A stretch of 14,210 nt of DNA from positions 1-14,210 of the forward strand of contig QGUX01000065.1 of NCBI GenBank assembly GCA_003242275.1, written 5' to 3'. This DNA comes from Pseudomonadota bacterium. Lineage in GTDB: Bacteria > Pseudomonadota > Gammaproteobacteria > Steroidobacterales > Steroidobacteraceae. The notes under the pieces were generated by a model. It was not told the origin of the DNA and ran no database searches. It was given only the letters and a program-made list of their open reading frames with translations. The first letter of the stretch is position 1; every line of letters begins with the position of its first letter. A program made the position numbers and the translations under genes. Shown here piece after piece: positions 7,279 to 14,210 of this stretch.

Positions 7279-7436
7279 GCCGGCGGCGGCTCCGCGAGCG
7301 CCCGGCGCAGCGCGGCCAGGGGCGTGGTTCCGCGCCGGGGCCGGCCATGCCGATGTCGGCCGGGCGGCTCCCGCTCGCCATGGGCCGCCTGGTCCGCCAG
7401 GCGGAAGGGCAGGGCGAGGGCGCGCAGGAACTCCAT
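7275..7436 (-). CDS. Doubtful 53-codon ORF, hypothetical
   Basis: The leftward frame from ATG 7436 to TAG 7275 has GGAG 5 bases upstream of the ATG and about 90% G or C at third positions, like the neighbouring genes. The first 18 residues (MEFLRALALPFRLADQAA) look like an amphipathic helix, but the rest is Arg/Pro/His-rich and resembles non-coding GC-rich sequence. It shares bases with the MarC stop. I recognise no family. It could be a real small gene, a gene remnant or chance. Confidence 0.28.
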   Translation of the reverse strand: MEFLRALALPFRLADQAAHGEREPPGRHRHGRPRRGTTPLAALRRALAEPPPA

Positions 7437-7525
7437 GTCCGCTCCGATCCCCCCTACCCGGGAGGTGTCATAAATCGTTGTTTTACCGAAGATTCCGCGT
7501 TGACCCCGCAAATGGAACGGAGTCG

Positions 7526-7552
7526 GCGGAATTTTTTTCGCGGACCGCGGAA
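7526..7552 (+). repeat. Two GCGGAA direct repeats 21 bp apart, upstream of the promoter
   Basis: GCGGAA at 7526-7531 and 7547-7552 are each followed by a T-rich stretch (ATTTTTTT-like and CATTTT). The 21-bp step is two helical turns, and the second copy ends 4 bases before the -35 box at 7557. This is the usual place for an activator site, but six bases is short and chance is possible. Confidence 0.3.
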
Positions 7553-7556
7553 CATT

Positions 7557-7585
7557 TTGACCGTGGTCATTGTCTGTGCAATAGT
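7557..7585 (+). promoter_or_regulatory. Sigma-70-like promoter for the 35-residue membrane protein gene
   Basis: TTGACC (7557-7562, 5/6 to TTGACA), a 17-base spacer and AATAGT (7580-7585, 4/6) with TG of an extended -10 at 7577-7578. Transcription from about 7592 gives a leader of about 60 bases to the ATG at 7652. An imperfect palindrome GACC-GT-GGTC (7559-7568) overlaps the -35 box and could be an operator. Confidence 0.55.
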
Positions 7586-7651
7586 AGCCCAGCCAATGGC
7601 CGTGTAGGCAATGGCAGGCCAGTCAACCACAGGTCAATGAGGAGGACCTTC

Positions 7652-7759
7652 ATGTCAGACATCCTGTTCTCGATGACGGTGTTCCACGCGGTGGCCGCGG
7701 TGGCGGTTTTCGGCTTGATGGTGTTCGGTGCCGTAAAGCTGGTCACCTCGAAGCACTGA
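7652..7759 (+). CDS. 35-residue single-pass membrane protein, family unknown
   Basis: The ATG at 7652 is preceded by GAGGAGG with a 6-base gap, one of the best ribosome sites in the window, and by a good promoter with a 60-base leader. The product is a short polar N-terminus (MSDILFSM), one hydrophobic helix from about residue 9 to 31 (rich in Ala, Val, Phe, Gly) and a tail of KLVTSKH. The Lys/His tail suggests the C-terminus stays in the cytoplasm. The frame upstream of 7652 is open from 7478, but that part looks non-coding. The last 17 bases overlap the end of trmB on the other strand. Many proteins of this size are small subunits or regulators of membrane complexes; I do not recognise this one and assign no function. 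Confidence 0.72.
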   Translation: MSDILFSMTVFHAVAAVAVFGLMVFGAVKLVTSKH

Positions 7760-8447
7760 TCCGCTCGTAACACAGGTCACGCACCACGTGGCCCAGCCGC
7801 TCGCCACGCGCCTCGAAGCGCGTGCGCACGCGGTCGGGGCCACGCGGGACGAACCTGCCATCGGCGGCGCGGTTCTTCAGCGCCGCCGTGGCGTTCAGCA
7901 CCTCCAGCATCTGCTCCGCGTACGGCTCCCAGTCCGTCGCGAGCTGCAGCGTTCCGCCCGGGGCGAGCCGCGAGGCCGCCAGCTCTGCGAATTCCGCGTT
8001 CACCAGCCGCCGCTTGTGGTGGCGCTTCTTGTGCCAGGGATCCGGGAACAGCACGAGGATGGAATCGAGGCTGTCCGGCGCGATGCGGTTGCGCAGGACC
8101 TCCACGGCGTCGTGCCTGAAGATCTTCAGGTTCGCCAGTCCCGCCTTCTCCGCCTTCCGCAGCAGGTGCCCCACGCCGGGAGGATGCACCTCCGCGCCGA
8201 TGAAGTCGCGCTCGGGATGCCTTTCGGCCAGCGCGGCGAGGTTGTCGCCGTTGCCGAAGCCGATCTCCAGCGTCACCGGCGCGCGGCGGCCGAACACCTG
8301 TTCGAAGTCCAGCGGCGGGCCCTCGGCGTCGAGCCCGTAGCGCGGCCACGATTCTTCCAGCGCGCGCGCCTGCGCGGCCGTCAGGCGGCCGGCGCGCAGC
8401 ACGTAACTCCTGATGGCGCGGCGCCCGCGTGCTTCGCGCTCGTTCAT
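7743..8447 (-). CDS. trmB: tRNA (guanine-46-N7)-methyltransferase
   Basis: TrmB uses S-adenosylmethionine to methylate N7 of guanine 46 in the variable loop of many tRNAs. The 234-residue length is normal. Motifs: the SAM-binding LEIGFGNG (60-67), GAEVHPPGVGHLL (84-96), the family signature LFPDPWHKKRHHKRRLV (133-149) and TDWEPYAEQM (171-180). GGAGG lies 4 bases before the ATG. The start overlaps the uup stop by 4 bases (TCAT on the plus strand, 8444-8447), so the two genes are translationally coupled. The 3' end overlaps the 3' end of the 35-residue membrane protein gene by 17 bases on the opposite strand. Confidence 0.97.
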   Translation of the reverse strand: MNEREARGRRAIRSYVLRAGRLTAAQARALEESWPRYGLDAEGPPLDFEQVFGRRAPVTLEIGFGNGDNLAALAERHPERDFIGAEVHPPGVGHLLRKAEKAGLANLKIFRHDAVEVLRNRIAPDSLDSILVLFPDPWHKKRHHKRRLVNAEFAELAASRLAPGGTLQLATDWEPYAEQMLEVLNATAALKNRAADGRFVPRGPDRVRTRFEARGERLGHVVRDLCYERISASR

Positions 8448-10315
8448 GCTCCCTCCAGTTCGGCCCAGCGCGCGAACGCGGCCTCGATTGCGGCATCGAG
8501 GTCGGCGAGCTGCTTCATGTGCGCGGCCACCTCGGCATGGGGCCGCGAGTAGAAATCCGGCTGCTGGGTCTCGGCCAGCAGCGCGGCCTTGCGGGCTTCC
8601 AGTTCCTCGAGGCGGCCGGGCAGCGCTTCCAGTTCGCGCTGGTCCTTGTATGAAAGCCTGCGGCGGGCCTTGGCGGGCGGACCGCCGGTGGCGCCGGCCT
8701 GCGCCTGCGCGGCGGATTCACCGCCGCCCGGCGCGGGGGCGATCGCCTCGTCGCGCCGCGCCCTGCCGGCCGCCTTGCTCCTGGCCCTGCCGCCCGGGCC
8801 GCGCGCGGCATCGCGCTCCTCGCGCCAGCGCTCCCAGTCGCCGTAGCCGCCGACGAAGTCCTGCACCCGGCCGTCGCCTTCCAGCACCAGCAGGCTGGTG
8901 ACCACGTTGTCGAGGAAGGCGCGGTCGTGGCTGACCAGCAGCAGCGTGCCGGAGAACTCGGCCACCAGTTCCTGCAGCAGTTCCAGCGTGTCGATGTCGA
9001 GGTCGTTGGTGGGTTCGTCCAGCACCAGCAGGTTCGCGGGCTGCGCGAACAGCCGCGCCAGCAGCAGGCGGTTGCGCTCGCCGCCGGACAGCGCGCGCGC
9101 CGGGGTCATCAGCTGGTCGGGGCGGAACAGGAAGTCGCGCAGGTAGCCCGACACGTGGCGGTTCTCGCCGTTCACCACCACGAAGTCGCCGCGCTCGTTG
9201 ATGTTGTGCGCCACCGGTGCGTCCAGGTCGAGCTGCGCGCGCTGCTGGTCGTAGTAGGCGACCTCCTGCCTCCCGCCGCGGCGCACGCGGCCGGAAGTGG
9301 GCTCGATCTCGCCGAGCAGCAGCTTCAGCAGCGTGCTCTTGCCGGCACCGTTCGGGCCCACGATGCCCACGCGCTCGCCGCGCAGGATGCGCGTGGTCAG
9401 CCCTTCGAACACCACGCGGCCGTCGAAGGATACGCCGGCATCCTCGGCCTCGAACACCAGCTGGCTGGAGGGGGCGGCCTCCTGCACGGTCATGCTGGCC
9501 TGGCCGACGCGCTCGCGGCGCGCGCGGCGCTCCTCGCGCATCGCCACCAGCGCGCGCACCCGGCCTTCGTTGCGCGTGCGGCGGGCCTCCACGCCCTTCC
9601 TGATCCACGCCTCTTCCTGCGCCAGGCGCTTGTCGAACAGCGCATGGGCGCGCGCCTCGTCGGCGAGCTGCGCCGCCTTGCGCGCCGCGTACGCGCTGTA
9701 GTTGCCGGGCCAGCTCGACAGCCGGCCGCGGTCGAGGTCGATGATGCGCGTGGCCACGCGGTCGACGAAGCGCCGGTCGTGGCTGACGAACAGCAGCGCG
9801 CCGCGGAAACCCTGCAGCAGCTCCTCCAGCCATTCGATGGCGGGGATGTCGAGGTGGTTGGTGGGCTCATCGAGCAGCAGCAGCTCCGGCTCCAGCACCA
9901 GCGCCCGCGCCAGCAACGCGCGGCGCCGCCAGCCGCCGGAGAGATCCTCGTAGCGCGCCTCGCCGTCGAGCCCGAGCTGCGAAAGCACGGTGGCCACGCG
10001 GCTCGGGATCTCCCAGTGCTCGATGCCCCCGGCGCCCGCCAGCCCGCCCTCGACCACCTCGCGCACCCGCGCGGCCTCGACGGTGACGATGTCCTGTTCC
10101 AGCACCGCCAGGCGCGTGCCGGGCCGGAGCCACACGCTGCCCGCATCGGGCTGCAGCCTGCGGCTGGCCAGTTTCAGCAGCGAACTCTTGCCCTCGCCGT
10201 TGCGCCCCACCACGCACACGCGCTCGCCCGGTTCCACCTGCAGCGAGGCGTGCTCCAGCAGCGGCCGTGAGCCGAAGGCCAGGGAAACATCGTCCAGGCG
10301 CAGGATGGGCGCCAT
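8444..10315 (-). CDS. uup: ABC-F ATPase, Uup type
   Basis: A 623-residue protein with two nucleotide-binding domains and no membrane segments, so a ribosome-acting ABC-F protein and not a transporter. Domain 1: Walker A GRNGEGKS (37-44), signature LSGGWRRR (125-132), Walker B LLLLDEPTNHLD (146-157), His179. Domain 2: Walker A GPNGAGKS (320-327), signature LSGGERNR (409-416), Walker B LLVLDEPTNDLD (429-440), His463. The linker between them (about 205-285) has KGVEARRTRNEGRVRAL, typical of Uup. A low-complexity linker (505-570) leads to a C-terminal coiled coil (about 572-620), which is the Uup hallmark and binds DNA or branched DNA in E. coli; Uup also affects ribosome assembly and transposon excision. 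It precedes trmB with a 4-base overlap. Confidence 0.95.
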   Translation of the reverse strand: MAPILRLDDVSLAFGSRPLLEHASLQVEPGERVCVVGRNGEGKSSLLKLASRRLQPDAGSVWLRPGTRLAVLEQDIVTVEAARVREVVEGGLAGAGGIEHWEIPSRVATVLSQLGLDGEARYEDLSGGWRRRALLARALVLEPELLLLDEPTNHLDIPAIEWLEELLQGFRGALLFVSHDRRFVDRVATRIIDLDRGRLSSWPGNYSAYAARKAAQLADEARAHALFDKRLAQEEAWIRKGVEARRTRNEGRVRALVAMREERRARRERVGQASMTVQEAAPSSQLVFEAEDAGVSFDGRVVFEGLTTRILRGERVGIVGPNGAGKSTLLKLLLGEIEPTSGRVRRGGRQEVAYYDQQRAQLDLDAPVAHNINERGDFVVVNGENRHVSGYLRDFLFRPDQLMTPARALSGGERNRLLLARLFAQPANLLVLDEPTNDLDIDTLELLQELVAEFSGTLLLVSHDRAFLDNVVTSLLVLEGDGRVQDFVGGYGDWERWREERDAARGPGGRARSKAAGRARRDEAIAPAPGGGESAAQAQAGATGGPPAKARRRLSYKDQRELEALPGRLEELEARKAALLAETQQPDFYSRPHAEVAAHMKQLADLDAAIEAAFARWAELEGA

Positions 10316-10358
10316 GCGGGTCGGTCCTCAAGACGGGGCGGGCGGGAAGGGGCGCGAG

Positions 10359-10367
10359 ATTACATCA
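10359..10367 (-). promoter_or_regulatory. Candidate extended -10 promoter for uup-trmB
   Basis: Read on the minus strand, TGATGTAAT gives a TGn extension and TGTAAT, 5/6 to TATAAT. A start near 10352 leaves a leader of about 37 bases to the uup ATG at 10315, with GAGG 10 bases before that ATG. No good -35 box is present. Confidence 0.4.
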
Positions 10368-10393
10368 ATCCCCTGCCGGCCACGCCAGGGCCT

Positions 10394-10399
10394 TACACT
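10394..10399 (+). promoter_or_regulatory. Candidate -10 box placing the transcript start on the rhomboid ATG
   Basis: TACACT (4/6 to TATAAT) ends 7 bases before the A of the ATG at 10406, which is the usual distance from -10 box to transcript start. The ATG also lacks a properly spaced Shine-Dalgarno (GAAGG abuts it). Together this suggests a leaderless message. The -35 region is poor. Confidence 0.35.
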
Positions 10400-10405
10400 T
10401 GAAGG

Positions 10406-11014
10406 ATGTTCGGAAGCATCGGTCCCGCGGCGCTGGTCATCCTCGCCGTCAACATCGCCATCGGCATCGTCGGCCTGGGGCGCGATCCCCGCATCATCGA
10501 GGCCTGCCTGTTCCGCCCCTGGGAGTTCGCCCGCGGGCGCCGCCGCTACACGCTGGTCACCAGCGGCTTTGCGCATGCCGACGTGCCGCACCTGCTGTTC
10601 AACATGATCACGTTCTTCTTCTTCGGCAGGCCGCTGGAGCGGCTGCTGGGAACGCCGAAGTTCGTGGTGCTGTACGCCCTCGGCCTGGTGCTCTCGCCGC
10701 TGATCTCGCTGGCCAGGCATCGCAACAACCCGTCCTATGCCACGCTCGGCGCCTCGGGGGCGGTGTCGGCGGTGGTGTTCGCCTTCATCATGTACTTCCC
10801 GGCGCAGAGCATGATCCTGTTCCCGGTTCCCATTCCCATCCCGGCGTGGCTGTTCGCCATCGCCTACCTCGCCTACAGCATCTGGTCGTCGCGGAACAGC
10901 ATGAACCGCATCAACCACGATGCGCACCTGGCCGGGGCGCTGACCGGCATCGTCTTCGTCGCGGTGACCGACCCGTACGTCGTGCTGCGGCTGCTGCGGA
11001 TGTTCGGGCTGTGA
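10406..11014 (+). CDS. Rhomboid-family intramembrane serine protease
   Basis: A 202-residue polytopic inner-membrane protein with about six membrane segments. The catalytic serine lies in GASGAVSA (S117, in 115-122) and the catalytic histidine in HDAHLAGAL (H174). The oxyanion-hole pattern HLLFNM (H62, N66) follows GFAHADV. All residues needed for activity are present. Rhomboids cut membrane-anchored proteins near or inside the membrane; the substrate here is unknown. The start MFGSIGP gives a short N-terminus directly before the first membrane segment. The gene diverges from uup across 90 bp and is followed after 36 bp by a small His/Cys protein gene on the same strand; a functional link to that gene is not shown. 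Confidence 0.92.
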   Translation: MFGSIGPAALVILAVNIAIGIVGLGRDPRIIEACLFRPWEFARGRRRYTLVTSGFAHADVPHLLFNMITFFFFGRPLERLLGTPKFVVLYALGLVLSPLISLARHRNNPSYATLGASGAVSAVVFAFIMYFPAQSMILFPVPIPIPAWLFAIAYLAYSIWSSRNSMNRINHDAHLAGALTGIVFVAVTDPYVVLRLLRMFGL

Positions 11015-11022
11015 CCGGCGCG

Positions 11023-11047
11023 GGAGGTCCGCGCGCGTGAAACCTCC
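11023..11047 (+). promoter_or_regulatory. Inverted repeat GGAGGT...ACCTCC before the small His/Cys protein gene
   Basis: GGAGGT (11023-11028) and ACCTCC (11042-11047) are exact reverse complements with a 13-base spacer. The left arm is the only Shine-Dalgarno-like sequence upstream of the ATG at 11051 and would be paired in a hairpin. There is no T-run, so it is not a normal terminator. Confidence 0.3.
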
Positions 11048-11050
11048 GCG

Positions 11051-11398
11051 ATGGCCGCCGGCGTGATGTTCCCCCGATCCCGGACGCTGCTGTCGGTGCT
11101 GGCCGGCATGCATCGCCTGCGCCGGATGGTGGCACTGGTTGCCTGCATCGGCGTACTGGGCTGGAGCGTGCTGGCCGCGACGCATCGGCATGACGCATCC
11201 GATGCCGGTTCCACGCATCCCGGCGGCCCGCACTGCGTGCTGTGCCTGGGCTCGCCCAGTGGCGCCACGCCGCCGCAATTCCCTGTCGCGCATTTCCTGC
11301 CGCCACCGCCGGCGTTGGCCGTGGCGCCGCCGGTTGCACGCGCGGCGCCGGCCGCGCCCGTTGCCGCCTACCTGAGCCGGGGTCCTCCGGCCGGCTGA
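11051..11398 (+). CDS. Small membrane-anchored His/Cys protein, DUF2946-like
   Basis: A protein of up to 115 residues. A hydrophobic segment (about 25-43, VALVACIGVLGWSVLA) follows Arg-rich residues, so it is a signal anchor or signal peptide. Next comes THRHD, then HPGGPHCVLCLG with a Cys-x-x-Cys pair and several His, a plausible metal site outside the cytoplasm. The C-terminal half is Pro/Ala-rich. This layout resembles the DUF2946 proteins found before TonB-dependent metal receptors, and a ZnuD-like receptor starts 88 bp downstream. The start is uncertain: ATGs at 11051, 11066, 11108 and 11126 are all in frame and none has a well-spaced Shine-Dalgarno; 11108 gives the tidiest signal sequence. 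A role in zinc or copper handling is inference from motif and neighbour. Confidence 0.65.
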   Translation: MAAGVMFPRSRTLLSVLAGMHRLRRMVALVACIGVLGWSVLAATHRHDASDAGSTHPGGPHCVLCLGSPSGATPPQFPVAHFLPPPPALAVAPPVARAAPAAPVAAYLSRGPPAG

Positions 11399-11439
11399 CC
11401 TCAATCCCCGCATTGTCGCGGCCGCGAGGCTGCGCCCGT

Positions 11440-11460
11440 CTCCGGGTCGGTGATCCGGAG
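11440..11460 (+). promoter_or_regulatory. Small stem-loop in the leader of the TonB receptor gene
   Basis: CTCCGG (11440-11445) and CCGGAG (11455-11460) are exact reverse complements around a 9-base loop, ending 26 bases before the ATG. It is too short to call a riboswitch. No AT-rich Zur-type palindrome is visible in this gap. Confidence 0.2.
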
Positions 11461-11486
11461 CGTTCCCATGGATTCGAGGATCGCCC

Positions 11487-13592
11487 ATGCAAGATTTCAT
11501 TCACGCCCTGGCGCTGCGCGCCGGGGTGCTCCTCCTGTTCCCGGCGGGGGCGGTGCACGCCGCCGCGCAGGGCATCGACCGCACCGGCGCCGAAGCCGGC
11601 GACGATGAACTGCCCATGCTGTATGTGTACGCCACCGCCATCCGCGAGGACGCCAACCGCATCGCCTCCTCATTCAGCGTGCTCGACGGCGATGCGCTCA
11701 CCGAGCGCGCCGGCGCGACAGTGGGCGGCGTGCTGGACGGCCTGCCCGGCGTGCACGCCGACACCTTCGGCGGCGGCGCCGCGCGGCCGGGGATCCGCGG
11801 GCAGACCGCGCCGCGCATCACCGTGCTGTCGGACAGCTCGGCGCTGCTCGATGCCTCCGACATCTCCCCGGACCATGCCGTCACCGCCGATCCCATGCTG
11901 GTGGAGCGCATCGAGGTGCTGCGCGGCCCTGCGACGCTGCTGTACGGCAGCGGCGCCATCGGCGGCGTGGTGAACCTGCTGGACAACAAGGTGCCCACGA
12001 CCATGCCCGACGGCATCGAAGGCGGCGTGGCGCTGCGCGGCGCCACGGCCGCGCGGGAGCGGGCGCTGGCCGGCGGAGTGACCGCGCCCCTGGCACCGCG
12101 GCTGGCGGCGCGGCTCGAGGGCATGGCCCGGCGCGCGGACGACTATCGCGCCCGCGGCCCGGAAGGCCCGCGGGTGCCTGGAACCTGGGCGCAATCCGGA
12201 AGCGCCACGGCCGGCCTGTCATGGATTGGCGAAACCGGCTACCTCGGACTCGCCTACTCCTTCCGCGACGAGGACTACGGCGTGCCCGGCCACAGCCACG
12301 AGTACGAGTCCTGCCATCCGCACGAGGCGACCCTTCACTGCGGGGGGCACGGCGAGGACGGGGACCATGACCACCCCGATCACCAGGACGCCGATCCGCC
12401 CGGGATCGAGTTGCGCAGTGCGCGCCTCGACCTGCGCGGGGAGTGGCAGTCGCCACTGACCGTTGTCGAGCGCATCCGCCTGCGCGCCAGCCACACGGAC
12501 TACCGCCACGACGAGCGGGACGCCGGCGCGGTGACCACCCGCTTCCGCAACCAGGGCGTGGAGGCGCGGCTCGAACTGCACCACGCGCCGCTGCGGCGGC
12601 TGCGCGGCGTGGCCGGCGTGCAATACGCCAGCACGAAGTCGCGCGCGGAAGGACAGGAAGCCTTCCTGCCCACGGTGAGCTCGCGCGCCACCGGCCTGTT
12701 CCTGGTGGAGCACCTCGAGGTCGGCGATGCGCTGCACCTGGAACTGGGCGCGCGGCACGAGTGGCTCCGGCACCGTCCGGTGGGAGATCCGCACGCACGC
12801 CCGGCATTGCGCTCATCGGGGGCCTCGTTCTCGGGCGCGCTGGCATGGAGGGCGATGCCATCCGGCGTCTTCACACTGTCGGTGGCGCGCTACGAGCGGC
12901 TGCCGCATCCCCAGGAGCTGTACGCGCGTGGCATCCACCTCGCCACCAACACCTATGAATGCGGCCTGGTGCCGAGCACATTCACCTGCGGCGGGACCGG
13001 AACCGACGCGGCCCTGCGCGAGGAAGCCTCGCGCAACGTCGAGGCTGGCTTTCGCGGCACGCTGGGCGCATTCGAGCTCGGGATGAACGCCTTCTACAAC
13101 CACGTCGACAACTACACCCACGCGCGCACCCTGGACCAGTTCGGGGACTTCCGCCTGGTCCGCTACACCCAGCACGATGCGCGCTTCGTCGGCGGCGAGG
13201 CCGGAATCACCTGGCGCCCTGCGCGCCACTGGTCCGCCACGCTGTTCGGTGATGTCGTGCGCGCGCGTTTCGCCGGAGGCGAGCCGCTGCCGCGCATCCC
13301 GGCGGCGCGCCACGGCGTGCGGCTGGAGGCCGGCCGCGGTGAATTCGGCCTCACGCTGGAGCTGAAGCGCGTGCAGGCGCAGCGGCGCATCGCTTCCTTC
13401 GAGACCGTCACGCCCGGCCACGAGATGCTCGACCTCACCCTGCGGCAGCACCTCGCCGGCACGGGCCTGTCCTGGTACCTGCGCGGCAGCAATCTCCTCG
13501 ACCAGCGGGTGTGGAACCACGGTTCCTTCCTCGCCCACGTGGTGCCCCTGCCGCGCCGCAGCCTCGCCTTCGGCGTCCGCCTGGCCTTCTGA
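11487..13592 (+). CDS. znuD: TonB-dependent outer-membrane receptor, ZnuD-like (zinc)
   Basis: A 701-residue outer-membrane barrel. Signal peptide about 1-26; TonB-box-like LYVYAT (45-50); plug domain about 52-168 with ERIEVLRGPATLLYGSGAIGG (140-160); barrel from about 180 to the C-terminal Phe. Energy for uptake comes from TonB-ExbBD. The zinc assignment rests on the loop at about 264-302: YGVPGHSHEYESCHPHEATL, then HCGGHGEDGDHDHPDHQD, with C276, C285 and about ten His, which matches the ZnuD pattern YGxPGHxHEYE. Another outer loop has C492 and C501, a likely disulfide. The start has GAGGA 6 bases upstream. Zinc receptors are usually under Zur, but no Zur-like operator is seen here. A strong terminator follows the gene. 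Copper or another metal is possible but less likely. Confidence 0.9.
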   Translation: MQDFIHALALRAGVLLLFPAGAVHAAAQGIDRTGAEAGDDELPMLYVYATAIREDANRIASSFSVLDGDALTERAGATVGGVLDGLPGVHADTFGGGAARPGIRGQTAPRITVLSDSSALLDASDISPDHAVTADPMLVERIEVLRGPATLLYGSGAIGGVVNLLDNKVPTTMPDGIEGGVALRGATAARERALAGGVTAPLAPRLAARLEGMARRADDYRARGPEGPRVPGTWAQSGSATAGLSWIGETGYLGLAYSFRDEDYGVPGHSHEYESCHPHEATLHCGGHGEDGDHDHPDHQDADPPGIELRSARLDLRGEWQSPLTVVERIRLRASHTDYRHDERDAGAVTTRFRNQGVEARLELHHAPLRRLRGVAGVQYASTKSRAEGQEAFLPTVSSRATGLFLVEHLEVGDALHLELGARHEWLRHRPVGDPHARPALRSSGASFSGALAWRAMPSGVFTLSVARYERLPHPQELYARGIHLATNTYECGLVPSTFTCGGTGTDAALREEASRNVEAGFRGTLGAFELGMNAFYNHVDNYTHARTLDQFGDFRLVRYTQHDARFVGGEAGITWRPARHWSATLFGDVVRARFAGGEPLPRIPAARHGVRLEAGRGEFGLTLELKRVQAQRRIASFETVTPGHEMLDLTLRQHLAGTGLSWYLRGSNLLDQRVWNHGSFLAHVVPLPRRSLAFGVRLAF

Positions 13593-13618
13593 GCACTGCG
13601 AAAACCGAATACCCATAA

Positions 13619-14210
<592 letters not shown>

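Larger units (their letters stand above)
7279..7651. other. 372-bp stretch without a confident gene
   Basis: The left half (7279-7440) is GC-rich and holds only the doubtful 53-codon leftward ORF. The right half (about 7465-7650) is clearly richer in A and T than its surroundings, with a run of seven T (7532-7538), a short inverted repeat CGCGG-A-CCGCG (7539-7549), two GCGGAA direct repeats, a promoter and the leader of the 35-residue membrane protein gene. The direct repeat CAATGGC (7594-7600 and 7609-7615) lies in the leader. No tRNA or known small RNA is recognised. Confidence 0.6.

Noticed and set aside
7532..7552. Terminator made of CGCGG-A-CCGCG with the nearby T-run
   Set aside because: The T-run precedes the stem on the plus strand, so on neither strand does a U-tract follow the hairpin.
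8927..10270. 447-codon plus-strand frame inside uup
   Set aside because: It is the complement of intact ABC-F motifs and has a low-complexity composition (Gln, His, Arg, Ala).
8444..10315. ABC-F antibiotic-resistance protein (ribosome protection)
   Set aside because: The long C-terminal coiled coil and the linker sequence are those of housekeeping Uup, and the neighbour is trmB, not a resistance gene.

Overview
The window is chromosomal DNA from a GC-rich gammaproteobacterium. The gene content (DUF4124 protein beside pyrE, an AmpG-type permease, DUF6763, a uup-trmB pair, a ZnuD-like zinc receptor, a lipoprotein sulfatase) fits the Xanthomonadales/Lysobacterales best. That placement is inference from gene families and base composition, not a database match. 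No rRNA, tRNA, CRISPR array, insertion sequence or phage gene was seen. Genes are tightly packed and face both ways.

Left part (1-1775): the 3' end of a DUF6515-like envelope protein converges on a leftward pair, pyrE (orotate phosphoribosyltransferase) followed by a DUF4124 coiled-coil periplasmic protein. pyrE is divergent from ampG. The 62-bp gap between them holds a perfect inverted repeat whose two arms are each a TATGAT -10 box, one per strand, placed symmetrically between the two start codons.

Centre-left (1838-6200): a rightward set of four close genes: AmpG-like muropeptide permease, a small Rieske [2Fe-2S] protein overlapping it by 4 nt, a lipoprotein zinc metalloprotease (HEFGH) broken by an exact 16-bp tandem duplication, and a small proline-rich lipoprotein. 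In single copy the duplicated unit restores one continuous 539-residue reading frame.

Centre (6224-8447): a leftward DUF6763 gene diverges from a rightward MarC-family membrane protein. Between MarC and trmB lies a 370-bp stretch with no annotated family. It holds a doubtful 53-codon leftward ORF, then a good promoter and a 35-residue membrane protein with a strong Shine-Dalgarno, whose end overlaps the end of trmB.

Right part (7743-14210): trmB and uup form a leftward coupled pair (4-nt overlap). A rhomboid-like protease gene diverges from uup and may be leaderless. It is followed by a small membrane-anchored His/Cys protein and a ZnuD-like TonB-dependent receptor with a His-rich loop, probably a zinc-uptake pair, then a strong rho-independent terminator and the 5' part of a lipoprotein sulfatase that runs off the window.

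Most genes are ordinary housekeeping or envelope genes. The items most worth a second look are the 16-bp duplication in the protease gene, the symmetric pyrE/ampG promoter pair, and the 35-residue membrane protein. I do not see a clear new multi-gene defence or mobile system here.
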